From positions 2,886,035 through 2,950,034 of the forward strand of contig LR746272.1 of NCBI GenBank assembly GCA_902729315.2: a DNA stretch of 64,000 nt. Direction: 5' to 3'. The DNA is from Spirodela intermedia. Its lineage: Eukaryota > Streptophyta > Magnoliopsida > Alismatales > Araceae. Position 1 is the stretch's first letter; each line of letters opens with the position of its first letter. The position numbers and the translations under genes are program-made. Shown here piece after piece: positions 1 to 12,784 of this stretch. The notes below the pieces were generated by a model. That model had not been told where the DNA came from. It ran no database searches and worked only from the letters and a program-made list of their open reading frames with translations.

Positions 1-288
1 TCAGGCCATTCTCAGCAGGCCCAACCCATCGACAGACATCTCTTACCACACTATGAAAATCTCCAGCGACCACAAGTAAAAATCAGACCTTTCTTCACAG
101 AAAATGGAGGCATCCCCTCAATCCTACAAGAAACAGAAGACCCACATGAACCTCCATGTGGGTCTTGGACAGCCCACATGGAGATTCTGAGATGGCCGCA
201 ACCCCCTTCCTCCCTCCATTTACAGTAGATGAACAACTCATCCCGACCCAGAGCAGAAGACAGCCGCCATGGACGGGTTCCTAAGCTC

Positions 289-3200
289 TTACTCGGAATG
301 GCAAGTCCAGTAGATCATCCCACTGAAACCAGAATATTCAAAGAATCAGAGGCCGGGGGGGTTCCAATAACGTTTTGCAAGACAGGAAAGTGACGAGGTT
401 GTAGGGATCAACCTGATCAAGATGAACACACATTGGAGGACGCCGGCGGTGCCAGTCCAGGCCGAGGGTCCCTTGTCGGTGAGGGCGTCCTGCACAAGAA
501 GGCCTACAGAGGCGGCGAGGGAGACAAAAGAGACCACATAGGCCAGGAAGAGCCAGAGCTTCACCCTGCAATGCCAAAAGAAGCCCTGTCGGAAGAGGAT
601 CATCTGGGCACAATGCGAGCAAAGGATTCCATAAAAAGTATGAAAATTGCCAATGTGGGGATACCAGAAATGTTAATTGGCCGATTAAGTGGGGTTCTTA
701 AGTTATATCAGCTGACGATGGGATTATCGCAAGTTTTGACAAAATAAATTTAATGTGGCATACTTTCTTACTGATTTTGGATCGGTTGCAGGAATAAAAT
801 CAATCAAAAAAGGGGGTATCAAGACTGTTCCTGCTCCAGGCATATCTGCTCAGACAACTTCAACCAGAAGGTGGGAGGGGAGGGATTTAATCCTTTGAAA
901 GCTGATGAACGAAGAAGAGTGAGTTGTTGGCCCATAGTTGAAAGATATGAAATAAGAAACCATTAGAAGCCTCTCAGGTTTCCAAGCGAGAGGATAAGTC
1001 ATCCTTTCTTCGAGAACTCAAGGGACCACCAGCCCATAATTTCACCACACAGAGCTCATGGAATCGCTTCGAACTACGGATCCAAGAGATTCCCCTTCCA
1101 ATTGGCATAGTTGAGTGGCCACGTAAATTGGTAATTGGGGTCAGTGGAGCTGACTGAAGAAGGGAAGGTACTAGAAAAGGAATGTAGCGCGTGACATTAT
1201 TTTTATTAAGAACAGTAATATCTCAAGGCTGTAGAGGGATATATTCCAGGCTCTAGATATTGTGACAACTGACGTTGAGATGCATATAAGTAATGGGAGA
1301 AGAGTTTTATTCTATATTCTAAGAAGAAAAGTTTAGAAAAGGTTTTATGCTTCTGATCATCAAAGGCTTAGATTTAGAAAAGAAAATCTCCTGGGCTTCT
1401 GGAGTAGACATGGGATGATGAAAATAGAAGAGAAGTAGATCCTCAGTCAAGCCAAATTATCATAAAACAGAAAAATAAACGTCCAAGAGGCAACTCGGGT
1501 TTGGAAACCTGCAACAAAGTTCTGAAGCATATCACAACAAAACTATTAGTATGTGATCCCCTCGCCTTGCGCATGGAGATGAAAGGGGATCACAACGTTT
1601 GGCGAATTACCTTGAAAAGCTTCGCACCATTTGTTGTGAGAGAAAAAGGCATATTTTTAAAAGGCAGAACTGGTCAAACGATAGTGTTCAGTAGTCAATA
1701 TAACAAGTCAAACAACAGATGAAACTCTTTTCAGAGGATGAGTATAAGTCTTCTATTTAAGGTCATTTAAGTTTCCGAGTACATTCTGACTACCTCAGCT
1801 GGGAGCTCACGGCGACCGTTGGTGCAAGTACCTTCATTTATTTTTATTTTTGTATTTAATGATTAGGTGGTATCACCCACTACGAAAAACAGTATTTTTG
1901 GAATATAAAAAGATGCAAAGACTTATGTCATATGTAGGAAAATAATAAATATTAACTTGATTCACCGACTGAAACACAAATTATAGAACAGGGAGACATC
2001 AGAAAAACAATGAAGTGATAGAAAAACACTCTCTTGGCACTCTTCCCGCATATCCATAACAATTAAACCCTTTTCTTTCATTCCGATTCTGACGTCTATT
2101 GTTTTCGATTATGACGCCCTTGAAAGATGGAGGAGGCAAAAGAATAAAGGGTAATGATTCATGAAACACCAATTCCCTATGTAGACTACTGGACAGATCT
2201 TGGTTTCTACCATCACGAAGGTCAGGGTGCAGGGAACAACAAGAAGGATAAAATACAAATCCACATCCACGTTAGCAAACTAAGGTCCATCTCTTGAAAT
2301 CTGGGGCCAAACATAGCCTCGTTACTGGTTAATAAACGATATAATAAAAAAAAATGAAGCCCATCAATTAAATTCAAGAGGGCATCGTGGAAACATCATG
2401 CTTTATGCACTGTTGCAAAAGAGAAATCTACCAAGGCCAAAAGGATTTGAAAATAATATTGAATTGGTTGAAGCAAAAGCTATTTTAAGACCTGTGAGAC
2501 TAAGTGAGCCAAATAAAGATCAAACTGATACCAAGTACAGATCAAATTAAGAATTGAATACTGAATCGTAGATCTCATACTGCGAGAAAAGCTTTTCCAG
2601 GTTGGGGTGGGGAGGAGGGGATTGAAAGCAGAGAATTCACAACCATCTTGAAATGGACTGAAGATGAGTGGCTGCCTAGGGGATGTAGCGAAAACAAGAG
2701 TGTAAGGCATATTTTGTAACACAATGGAGACTTAACCATCTATAGCATTTGATTAAGGGGGAAAGAGTCAAATTGCATGACAATGATTTAGAGGTCAGTG
2801 GATTAACCAATGAATATAAAACACGACAAGTTCATCATTCTCATCTCTTAGTCTATCAAATGGTACAGTCACCCCTCTGATCAAACTAAGCGTAAGGCTA
2901 GTAAGATAAAAATAAGCACAGAAATCAGAGAACGTTTGTGATCAGTTATTGTTTCTCCTTCTTACAGATGATTTTTTATATGCTTTTACCTAAGCATCTG
3001 CCTTTTTGTATCAGTTGAACAGACCGAAATGAACAGCCTAATGCCTTTGTTATCTTGAATCCACTAAAACTGGACTACGAACAGACACGGGTCTTGACAG
3101 AGAGTGTGTTGGATAAACCTGTTAACAAATAAACGAAAACGTAAGCCCACAGCAACATTATCGTCAACTGGTTCCATCACCTGTTGCCATCCGTTATATG

Positions 3201-5088
3201 TAAGCATATCCGTTATGGCTTTGCAAGAATATTCTTGATTCAAAGGAGCTCATTTTCAATTTATGTAGATATAATACATCCCTCCGTGCATCTTGACATA
3301 ATATCGCATTCAGGTAGTCTCCTTGTCACAGACCCTTCGAAATTTTGTTAATTTCTCCTGTTGTTTTTCATCACCATCCTACACACCTTCGCCTGGTTAG
3401 AAATAAAGAGGTGCACACTTCTTCTTCTTTTTGCCTCACAATGATTCTCCCCTTTCTCTGTTATTTTCAGGTAATTTACGACCATTCTTCTCATCTAATG
3501 TTCATAATACACTTTCTGAAGAGATAATCTTTCCCTTCAAGAGAAATCCCCACTGTCTGCACAATTTCTTCAAGCTATTCCTTCTATGTATGTTTAAATA
3601 AACAGCTAATGTGGTTATGTCCCCCCTTATATACATCTGTTATTATTCAGTATAACAGTACCGAAAAAACAAAAGGAGATCTATTTTCCTAATCTGACAG
3701 TGATTAAATCTACGAAAACAACTCCCTTTATACACTTCTGACTACAGAGAAATCCACTAAATCTTCTGCAGCAGTGCATATACACCCTGAGTCGTTAGCT
3801 CAGGCTTTTCAGTGGTGCAACAGGCGTTGTTCATGGTGATCAGACTTCCCAAATACAACTGGTGTTTCTCCTGCACTCATTTTCCAATAAAAAGTAGAGT
3901 TGGGGGTAGTCTCCCCGATGCACAATTATGCTGGAGAGAAAACCATAGGGCATTTCTTTTGCTCAAGAGAAAAACCCCAGGTCCTCCAGTTTATTCCTTC
4001 TTTTTTTTTTTACTTACTAATAACCATCTTCTTCACCAACAAGGAATATTCGAATTTATTTACAGTAGCAATTATTTTTCAATTAAATTATTCCTCCAAC
4101 AAGACAATGTGTGAAGTTAATCCCCAAAATATTTACGAAACCCACGCGAGCAAATATTACTAGATAAATAAACAACAAAAGCAAATCATCCAAGACACGA
4201 AATTTTGTTATGTCCGTCCCACAGCTCTGGAGCGTTTCCCCATCTGAAGGTCTGTTGCAGTACCTGCGTGCTCAATCGAATAGAAGGCAAACAGAAGCAT
4301 CTGAGGAGACAGCTACTTCACAGAATTCTGAAGACCCATTGGCTCGGGCTCACAGGCAGGAGCTTCTCGCGCCCAATTATGTTTTCCATTGGGATCTGCT
4401 AACAGACTGCCCACCAAAAACCCATGCCTTTCCACACAGAAATTGATGTTCATGGACGACCAGACGAGATAACCTATTAGCCTACCAGTAAGTCAACTCA
4501 TCGATCGTGGTTAATCATCGTCCAGGGGATGATGCAAGTGAGAGGCATGCTTCATAATTATAGTTGGTAATTTTTCAAGATGGGCAAAGCCCCGGCTCCA
4601 TTTCATTTGATGGAAGACGAAGCTACAGTGAACAGGATTAGAACCACGCATCTACCAGGAGACAAAAAAAATGAAATTCCGCCTTAAATCTAGGAAACGA
4701 TGACAGCGCCGAATGATTGATCGGTGGAAGATAGAAGATCAGAGAGGAAGGCAAGAGCTCCGACTGACCTCCACTCTCCATCTTCGTAGGGGGAGTAGTC
4801 AATATCCTCCTTCTTGACGCCATTGAACATGAGGGCCGCCAGCGACGCGAAGATCCCTGCAAATCCAGGCCAGAGAGTGTGATCAAAACCTCGGTCAACG
4901 GAGATTGGGGGAACCGGATCGGGAATCGGGATTCGGAGGAGGGGGAGGGAAGTACCCGGGAGGTAGTGGAGGAACGACACCTTGACGGCGCTGCAGACGA
5001 CGGCGTCGACCCAGAACCACCAACCGGCCCCGAAGACGGCGCCGGCGATGCCGGGGCCGAAGATCGCCCAGAGCTCCCCGTGGTCCAT
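289..5088 (-). CDS. TMEM50-family four-helix membrane protein
   Basis: Four coding exons (5088-4956, 4856-4769, 565-413, 322-289) join in phase to give 135 aa, the usual plant TMEM50 length. The protein starts MDHGELWAIFGPG and continues with GAVFGAGWWFWVDAVV, the loop KKEDIDYSPYEDGEWR, the helix LWLFLAYVVSFVSLAASVG, and ends MIYWTCHSE. Four hydrophobic segments are visible. The family sits in endomembranes and its plant role is not well established. Splice sites are canonical: donors G|GTACTT, AG|GTCAGT and AG|GTTGAT, with acceptors TTTGCAG, ATTGCAG and TTTCAG. Intron 2 is about 4.2 kb (566-4768), far longer than the other two. The start is the first in-frame ATG and matches the family N-terminus. 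I identified the family from recalled sequence, not from a search. Confidence 0.9.
566..4768 (-). other. Long intron 2 of the TMEM50-like gene
   Basis: This AT-rich stretch of about 4.2 kb separates coding exons 2 and 3. Six-frame reading shows only short unrelated ORFs and no recognisable domain. I see no tRNA, clear transposon ends or long tandem repeat in it. Confidence 0.75.
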
Positions 5089-6049
5089 TCCCCGAGGGGC
5101 TTAAGTATCCTCCGATTCTCTCCCCTCCCACGCCCTCCTCGCCCTTCTTCCTCCTCGCCCACTCACCTCCCCTCTCTTCCAGAGCAGAGGAATCTCTCCA
5201 GCGGGCAGGAGAAGCCAAAAAGAAGCCCCCGAGAAGACAGACCGTACTCCGACCTCTCTCCGCCGTATATTCTACCCGAAGGAGCGCCGGCCGCCGTCAT
5301 CCAGCTGGGAAATACGACCGGCCGTTGCCCAAATTCCATTTTTTAACTCCCGATACCTGGAAATCTCTTCAAGACCGATCAAGTTACATCGTACGAGAAA
5401 AAAAAAAGGGTCTACTTTTTCATGTTCTTCCGGAGGTTCTTGTCTCGTGGTAACTAAATTGTCAACGATAATTACTTATTCCAGACATTAGGGAGATATC
5501 TTTTTCCTTAATTTTATTTTAAAAAGCATATTGGGTGGTGAGGGGTTAATTAAGAGGGGAATTTTCCTTTTTTTATTGTAAGATCAAATAATTCATTAAT
5601 TTTTCTGACATCACGATCCTAAAAATAGGTTGAAATTATATTAATTTTCTCATGCAGAGTGGGTTTATGGCCTAAAAAAAATAAGAAGGGAAAAATCCCC
5701 AAAAATTAGTTTCTTAACAGATAAATGGATATATACTTCTTAATCACATAATGAGCTAGATCTGTCATTATCATGATTATTTACATGCCTGCTTGTACGG
5801 AAAATAATAAAATTTTACTTTCAAACCTAGAGAGAGAAAGTGCGGCAGAACCTCTCCCAGGGCCTCATCATATGATTAGAAGGAAAAAAAAGGGGGCTAG
5901 AGAGAAGAAGATTCAATGTACAAACTTCCCTGCAAGTTTCCATTCAGAGCATGAGGTATCCTTGTCACTTAGAATCAAGAAAATGGACTTGTGCTAGGGA
6001 AAGTCTGAGAAGAATCAAAGGCTATTACAGTAAGCAACTAAGTTGCAGC
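5089..6049. other. Intergenic: TMEM50-like promoter side and Bot1p/GCD1-like 3' flank
   Basis: The first 250 bases next to the TMEM50-like start are GC-rich and pyrimidine-biased on the coding strand, as expected for a 5' leader. The rest (5400-5800) is AT-rich. No coding sequence could be supported. Confidence 0.6.
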
Positions 6050-9000
6050 TCATGGCAGGATCCTCCGCCGCCGCCGGACGGTCTCCCGCTTGGCATACAT
6101 CTTCTCCGTGCTGTTCAGTGGGCGGCTGGACCCATCAGGCTGGCTGACAAAACGCCACCCGCCACCGCCGCCGCCGGGCCGCTTGTCCTTCTGCCCGAGC
6201 TTCTCCACAGTGAAGTTCCACCCCTCAGCCGGTCGGCGGCGGCTGTACTTGTGGCACTTCACCTGCCCGGCCATCTGCAGGAAGCCACCCCCATCGTGAG
6301 CCAACAAGCATTCATACAATCCACAACAAGGTCCAAGAATCAGCTCCATATTTCAATGGATTCTCAGGTCAACTGTCTGATGTGGTGCCACAGCTGGCCA
6401 GAATTGGCAGCTTGATCATATACTTCGCTGCCCATCTCAATCCGGTTTGGGATCGAGTAAATCCAATTCAAACCCAAAAATAATCTCAATAGCCCTGCTG
6501 AATCGGGTCGGACTGGCCAAGAATCAGCCCATTTGTCTAGAGAGAGAGAGAGAGAGATGACAGTAGTTAATAAAATGTATGAGAGGACTAACCTTCATCT
6601 TATTGAAGTTCATCCTCCGCACAAACTCCCGGTACAAAATCTCGTCCTCCCTCTTGGAGATCTCGTAATGAACCTCGTCGGGGTCCCTCGCTGTGCCGTC
6701 CCAGTCTTCGGGCATGACGTTGAAGTCGGCCTTGTAAGGGAGGGATGCAACGTGGAACTCCCTGTCGTGAGAGATGAAGAAGCTGCGGTAGGAAAACGAT
6801 GAGCGAGATGCTTCATTTAATTCATAATCTTTATACATACACCAAGCTTGAACCCATATTATAATGTCACAAAACAATATATGATTCTGCGAGGAAAATT
6901 ATCTTCCGCCTCTTAATGGGTCTAAGGACCCAGAAATCACTGGTGATGAAACTGGTATGATCTGCAGATCAATGGTGTGAGATGGCACATAAGAAAATTT
7001 GACCTCAGCTTTCTAACACTGTTCTATCTTGATACCAGAAAGTGCTCATATATTATCTGCAACATTATCCATCGTAAAAAATAAAAGATCTACTTTGGCT
7101 GCAATAATTAATTTTTAGTCTGAACTTCCTGCGGATAAAAGGACATAATTTTGTCTGTCGAAGTCCATAAATGTAAGAAGAAAAGCAAAACTAGGAATCT
7201 GCTTGCAGCCAAAACCGTAGCTCCCCCGGAAAAGCCTCACATTTCCCTTTGAGAAATACTCATCATCGTTAGTTAATTATCAAGAATTCTTCCTTTTTTT
7301 TTTCCTATGCAGATGTCTGGTCTTTGACTTTTCTGCACGTAGACAAATGTTGTTTACGCATGAAAAGGGGTCCTCTTGCAGTTAGACAGCACACATCAAC
7401 AGAACTATTAGAGTCTATGTCCCCTAAGCTGGGTCTTCTACGCTCTTCTCTCCTCTTCGTTTCATCTGTGTTGTGCACTTCACCTCCTCCATCAATAATC
7501 TACCTAACCTTTCTCAGCACGACCATGACTGAAGAGGAGAAACATCAAATGAAGCAGAATCTGAAAACAGTCAGGGCCCCAAAAAGGGGAATTCATCAGG
7601 TGGGGACTGCTATTCTGAAGACTACGCGCACACAAAATACCAGAGATGATACTAAATGGGTGCTTTGGCCATGGTCTACTGGTCATCCTCCTTCATAACA
7701 CACACTGCTAATACCTGAAGCACCAAAACTGCACGATCAAGTGTCATCAGCTACCTAGAGACGTGATTATCACACACGGGTGTTCCCTCAGCTTGAGGAA
7801 AGATCCCTACAAGAGCATCAAGATCAACCATATGATCAGCAGATACATCATTGCCTCTATTCCTCCATGTACCAATAACAGTATTTGCCGGCTGGCAAAC
7901 AGATACCGAAAAATTGTGATGCCGTCTCAGACAATTTAAGACAGCTCACAGTGGGTTAATGATAGATCAGGACCACACAGATGTCCAGCTGATAACAAAA
8001 AAACACGAGGATCAGCTATGGGATTGTAATGACCGAGATAACCACTTTCATGGTGAGACAGCGTGATATTCAATGATTTGATGATTTGATCATAGAAAGC
8101 ATCTTAGGTTCACAGTCACAGTCCCAACCCATCTTAAGTTCATGGATTTCTCAGAATTTCAAGAAATTAATCGATATTTCGCGTAGAATCCCCACTGGAG
8201 AGAGAACCCATTGTCTCTCTGCCAAACCCTGGGCTCAAGCCATTCCAGCCAGACGAGGCCCAGTATCACATTTTGGGCACCATAACAATGGGAGGGGAAC
8301 CTAGAGACATACCAAGTGACAAGCAGCAATCGGCAAGAAGAAGAGAAGAGAAGATGAGCAGAGAAGATTGAAGACGATGATGGGATCACATAAAGAAATA
8401 AATGCTTCCCCAACTCTCAGGTATCCCATGGGTAACTTCCCCACTTTTGAGTCTTATTGTTTTCCTCTCAATTTAGTGAATGAGAAAAATCATAAGGAAC
8501 CGAACTGTAACAGATTGGCCCAATGCAGCATGCTTCTAAATGAAATGCATCCACAAATAGATAGGGTCGCTGTTTCTAGAGATCAAAAAAGGCCTACAAT
8601 TAGTATACACATCTACCACAGAGGAGACAGAGTAAAAATCCATCATAGGCACATGGTGCATAAATTAACAAGCTGAAACCCAGCGTGAACCAGAAGAACT
8701 AGGGATAAGTAATCTCGTAAGCATTTTTCCTGAAAACCTCAAAAGAAAACAAACTGAAAAAACCGGAAAAACCTATTCTTCACTAGAGGGGCTATCTGCA
8801 CCAATTTCATCGACATAAATGTTCATTTGTGAAGACAGCAGCAACTTGTGAAGGAAAACACAAACCCGTAAAATTGCTAAAATTTCGACTTGTAAATGGA
8901 ACCAAAGAGAAGTAGAGTTGACTTTGAACAGTAGAGGTGAGTCAGAGTTGCTAAAACGAGATAAAAGCCGAGAAGTTCCTTAAAAGCTAAAGAAAGTAAC

Positions 9001-10237
9001 AGAAAGCATCGAAATTTTCTCCAACAGTGAACGTCAAAACCATTCAAGAGTTTAATGGATAATAAAAAATACTCTGAAAATTAACAAAGGGCTCAAACTC
9101 TGAGTCGAAGTAAAAAACTGAGAAAACATCTAAAAGGGTAACTTCCCAGATGATCCGAGCAGTAGATTAGGAACAAAGTCAGAAGCAGATATTGGAATTA
9201 ATGGATAGTTGTAAATTCCTCTTCATGTCGAATAAATTTTGACACTGAAAGAGATCAAAGACTTCTGCAACGACAACAATGGATCTACTAGGTTAAAGAA
9301 GATTATCAATCAAAAGAAGGCATATCTTCGACCGGACATAACACCTGTCGCTCATACTGGCAATCTTACAAGTTCTTCACCAACAATAGGAATAACGCTT
9401 AAGGAAAACTAACAAGTCGAGGAGCATGGAGATGGATAACACTTACTCCGGACACGCATCAAGCAGTTGCTCGACAGAGTCATCGAGGGGGCATCCAAGC
9501 TTCCTCTCCTCCTCTTCCTCAATCTCCTTAAGCCATAGGATGGCGTGTACCCTCTGCCGCATGATCCGGTAATCCTTCGCCAGTCGCTCCACGTTGTACA
9601 CCTCCGGATCCTCCTTGTGCAGTCGGTACATTTCTGCCTTCTCAGAGTCCTTGAGGTACGATCCCCGGGCCCCCGGCTCCCTCACCTGCTTCAGCAGCTC
9701 AACCGTCTCCTTCATCCTACTTCCCCAGCCGTCCACAAACTCTTTGCTCTTCCTGTTGTCCCTCTCCACCGTCTCCAAGATATCCTCCTCCGCCTCCTCT
9801 TCCCGCGCGCTCGCCACCTCCTCCCAGGGCTCCCGCCTCCTGCCAACAGCCTTCCCGTCGAAGTGATCCTCCGTCAACCCCGTGGACCACGAAGACGCTT
9901 CGTCCCATCCGAGATCAGGAACCAACCCTCGCCCTCCGCCACCACCACCGGCATCGCCACTTCCTTCACCCGGACCTGGCCCCCCACCGCCACCCCCCTT
10001 CCACGCCTTATCCCATCCATCGTTCTTCCCGTCCCCAGAGCCAGCCGAGAAACGGCGAGACAAGATGGACAAACAGTTCCCTCCGGCGAGCCCGGCGGCG
10101 GCTGTGGCTGCTGGATCGACGGCGAGCGATGCGGCGACAACCGGCGACCCGACATCCGCCGCGCTCTGGCGAAGCAGACTCCAGACAAGGGACGAAGATG
10201 AGCGAATCCGGGAGAATTGGAGGTGGAGATTCTGCAT
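6050..10237 (-). CDS. Mitochondrial Bot1p/GCD1-like protein
   Basis: Three exons (10237-9447, 6782-6593, 6274-6050) give 401 aa. The N-terminus is Arg/Ser-rich and acidic-poor (QFSRIRSSSSLVWSLLRQSA), which fits a mitochondrial presequence. A Gly-rich linker follows, then the most family-like block at about residues 201-245: MYRLHKEDPEVYNVERLAKD and VHAILWLKEIEEEEE. This resembles the 'eukaryotic mitochondrial regulator' (Bot1p, mitoribosome-associated) family. Exon 2 encodes HDREFHVASLPYKADF and DWDGTARDPDEVHYEIS. Exon 3 encodes KCHKYSRRRPAEGWNF and ends RRRRRILP. Plant relatives that I recall include GAMETE CELL DEFECTIVE 1, but that equivalence is from memory and tentative. Intron 1 is 2.7 kb with donor GTAAGT, and the exon phases match. 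Exon 1 is much more GC-rich than exon 2, a monocot-like gradient. Confidence 0.85.
6540..6556. repeat. (GA)8 microsatellite
   Basis: Short uninterrupted AG dinucleotide run inside intron 2 of the Bot1p/GCD1-like gene, just past the exon 2 donor. Confidence 0.9.
6783..9446 (-). other. Long intron 1 of the Bot1p/GCD1-like gene
   Basis: AT-rich intron with donor GTAAGT at 9446-9441 and acceptor CTACCGCAG at 6783. Only short unrelated ORFs occur in it. I see no recognisable exon or mobile element. Confidence 0.75.
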
Positions 10238-10766
10238 CGCTCACCCCCACCCTCCAACCCCCCACCCCCCCTTCCCCACCACCCTCGAACTCCTCCCTCC
10301 TAAGCTCGTCTGCTCGCCGCAACAAAAACCCTAACCCAGGCGACCAAATCGTATGAGAATCCCCATGTGACCTCAAAAGCCCACAATAAACCCCTCAACC
10401 TCATAAGCTTACACAGACAGGTGTTATGAGCCCACCGCACAGTCTCTACAGACCCCATGGGTTGGAGCCACAGCCACTCAGCCTCATAAGCTGTATAACC
10501 AGATGTTATGAGCGGTTATCGCGAAAGATATGAAGATCATTGAGTATTATATTCATTAAGGTACAAGAGTCTTTGAGGCTCAATTGAGCACATAGAGGAT
10601 AACCAGTGGTGGTGAGAGAGGTAAAAGAAAGAACAGCCGTAGGATAGGCAGCTAAAACTATACAATGTTGATTGATGAGGATAAGTTTGGACGAAATGAA
10701 TTCGATATGAAGGCTAATTGTAATTATTAATGTTGGATGGGCGTTGGAGATATCCCATGCAGAGAC

Positions 10767-11348
10767 TTAGGCGGCGATGCGGTAGACGCACGGCGGCGCC
10801 GCCTGCTTGTGAGGGGCCTCCAGCGGCAGGACCTCGCCGCAGCGCCGACGCTTCCATATGCAGACGGCGCCGCACTCGGAGGGCCGCTTCACCACCGGGA
10901 GAGGAGGATCCAGCTGGGTGAGGCACACGCCGGTGGGGGCGACGGAGCAGCGGAGGGGGGGGGGCTTCTGCCGGCGGCATAGGGCTCGCGGTGTCGCCAT
11001 GGAGAGGACGTTCCTCCCGGAGAAGACCTTCCTCAGCGCCACGAGCCGGAGCATCCCCAAGGGGCTGCCGCCGCCGGCGGAGGAGGAGGAGAAAGCCTTG
11101 TAGCCTCTGATCTGGCCCATGCAACCAACGCGGGGGGAGAGAGGCTCTGCGTTGGCGGAGGGGCGGCGACGACGGGAGGCGGAGGGCCTCCACGAGAGGG
11201 AGGATGCAGGAGATGAGAGAGAGAGGGAGGAGGAGGGGCCGTCGGCCCACCGCCGGGCGAGGTCCCCGCCGCTGACTGGAGGACGGAGGCACCACGCCGG
11301 GTTGAACGCGCCGATGGAGCGGTGGTGCTCGCTGGCGACGCCGGCCAT
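10767..11348 (-). CDS. Small plant-specific protein of unknown function
   Basis: Single-exon ORF of 193 aa starting MAGVASEHHRSIGAFNP. The segments CMGQIRGYKAF, LRLVALRKVFSGRNVLS, LTQLDPPLPVVKRPSE and CIWKRRR occur in that order. They resemble a plant family that I recall only as uncharacterised, with 'CM.QVK', 'LKRLFSGKN', 'LDPPLPVVK' and 'LWKRR' blocks, so I take the frame as real. There is no signal peptide or membrane segment. The protein is Arg/Ser-rich and could be nuclear, but that is a guess. A TATA-like CTATATAC lies about 55 bases upstream. The next upstream feature is a 0.5-kb CT tract. No function is assigned. Confidence 0.6.
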   Translation of the reverse strand: MAGVASEHHRSIGAFNPAWCLRPPVSGGDLARRWADGPSSSLSLSSPASSLSWRPSASRRRRPSANAEPLSPRVGCMGQIRGYKAFSSSSAGGGSPLGMLRLVALRKVFSGRNVLSMATPRALCRRQKPPPLRCSVAPTGVCLTQLDPPLPVVKRPSECGAVCIWKRRRCGEVLPLEAPHKQAAPPCVYRIAA

Positions 11349-11402
11349 CTCCTCCGACGCGGAGATGAAGGAGCGTACTAGAGGACAGAAGAGAAAGAGA
11401 GA

Positions 11403-11410
11403 GTATATAG
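11403..11410 (-). promoter_or_regulatory. TATA-like element of the 193-aa gene
   Basis: CTATATAC on the minus strand, embedded in a CT-rich leader about 55 bases before the ATG at 11348. Position and sequence fit a TATA box with transcription starting some 25-30 bases further on. No expression evidence is available. Confidence 0.4.
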
Positions 11411-11644
11411 AGAGAGAGAGGAGGGCGATGGAGGGTTAGACCCGTCAAATACAGGCCATGGCGGAAGTCCACGGGCAAATGTGATGTTACCTTTCGACAA
11501 GGAAGACATTAAAGTCTCGCTGGAAGTTCCCGGGATGCTTCCTCACGTAAAAAACTAGTCGCTGCTCAATCTTAGAGACTTGACCTTGTGACCTTCATCT
11601 TCAATCTCCCTGTTGGGTCTTCTTCCGGCGACGATTACTGATTA

Positions 11645-11701
11645 ATCTATGTTTCTCTCTCTTTTCCTCCCTCCCTCTCTCTCTCTCTCTCCCCCCTCCC
11701 T

Positions 11702-11774
<73 letters not shown>

Positions 11775-11825
11775 TCTCTCCATCTCCCTCTCTCTCTCTC
11801 TCTCTCCCTCCCTCTCGCCATCTCT

Positions 11826-11866
<41 letters not shown>

Positions 11867-11977
11867 ACTCTCTCTCTCCCTCTCTCTTCCCATCTCTCCC
11901 TCTCTCTCACTCCCTCTCTCCATCTCTCCCTCCCTTTCTCTCTCTCTCTCTCTCGCTCTCTCTCCTCCCTCTCGCCA

Positions 11978-12027
<50 letters not shown>

Positions 12028-12171
12028 CTCTCTCTTCCCATCTCTCCCTCTCTCACTCCCTCTCGCCATCTCTCCCTCCCTTTCTCTCTCTCTCTCTCTC
12101 TCGCCCTCTCTCTCCCTCCCTCTCGCCATCTCTCGCTCCCTTTCTCTCTCTCTCTCTCTCTCTCTCGCTCA
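11645..12171. repeat. About 0.5-kb compound (CT)n/(CCCT) tract
   Basis: Nearly pure pyrimidine on the plus strand: long CT runs broken by CCCT and by recurring blocks such as CTCCCTCTCGCCATCTCTC. A short (CA)n follows at 12172-12190. It lies some 300-800 bases upstream of the 193-aa minus-strand gene. Plant GAGA/BPC proteins bind GA repeats, so a regulatory role is possible, but simple expansion is equally possible. ORFs through it are repeat artefacts. Confidence 0.95.
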
Positions 12172-12784
12172 AACACACACACACACACACAAGGAGGGGT
12201 ATAACTGGATTCATGGTTGATCGCTCTTTCGCTGTCTCCGTCTGTCTAAGAGGGGGGCGATTATGTCCCATTCATGGCTGATTCGGACATCCCTCTCTCT
12301 GTCTCTGTCTCTCTCATGTTTCCATCTCTCCGCCGGTGTCTCTCTCACTTTCTCTCTCTAGGATTGATCGGAGGGGTAGAGGAGATCCTTTGGACCAACC
12401 GATTCAACGCGCGAGTGTGGCGGGTTCGGTGGAGGCCGTCATCAGACCGCCCTTCCTCGTCAGTCGGCGCGCATGACTGCGGCGGAACCAGCGGTGGAAC
12501 TCCGCCGCTGTCCACGTTGGAACGGACCCGTACAATTTCGGCGAGGTCAACGCCGATCGCGCGGGGGAAGGTGCCGTTCAACACATGCGGCGTCTGTTGA
12601 CTTAAGGGTCAAAACACGGCTGGACCCCCAGCCTCAAGCACAAAAAATCTCGACCTTTAACACGATTTTGGCTCGGCAATAATTGCCCATAAATTAAAAA
12701 TATACGCAATATAAGAATGAACCTGGAAAACCACATTTAAGAAAAACCCCTGCTAATCTGTAGATCATCTTGGGGAGTTGACAA

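Noticed and set aside
11647-12281. Long ORFs on both strands through the CT tract (up to 210 codons)
   Set aside because: They read only Ser/Leu/Pro or Arg/Glu dipeptide runs. Any frame through a dinucleotide repeat stays open, so these are not genes.
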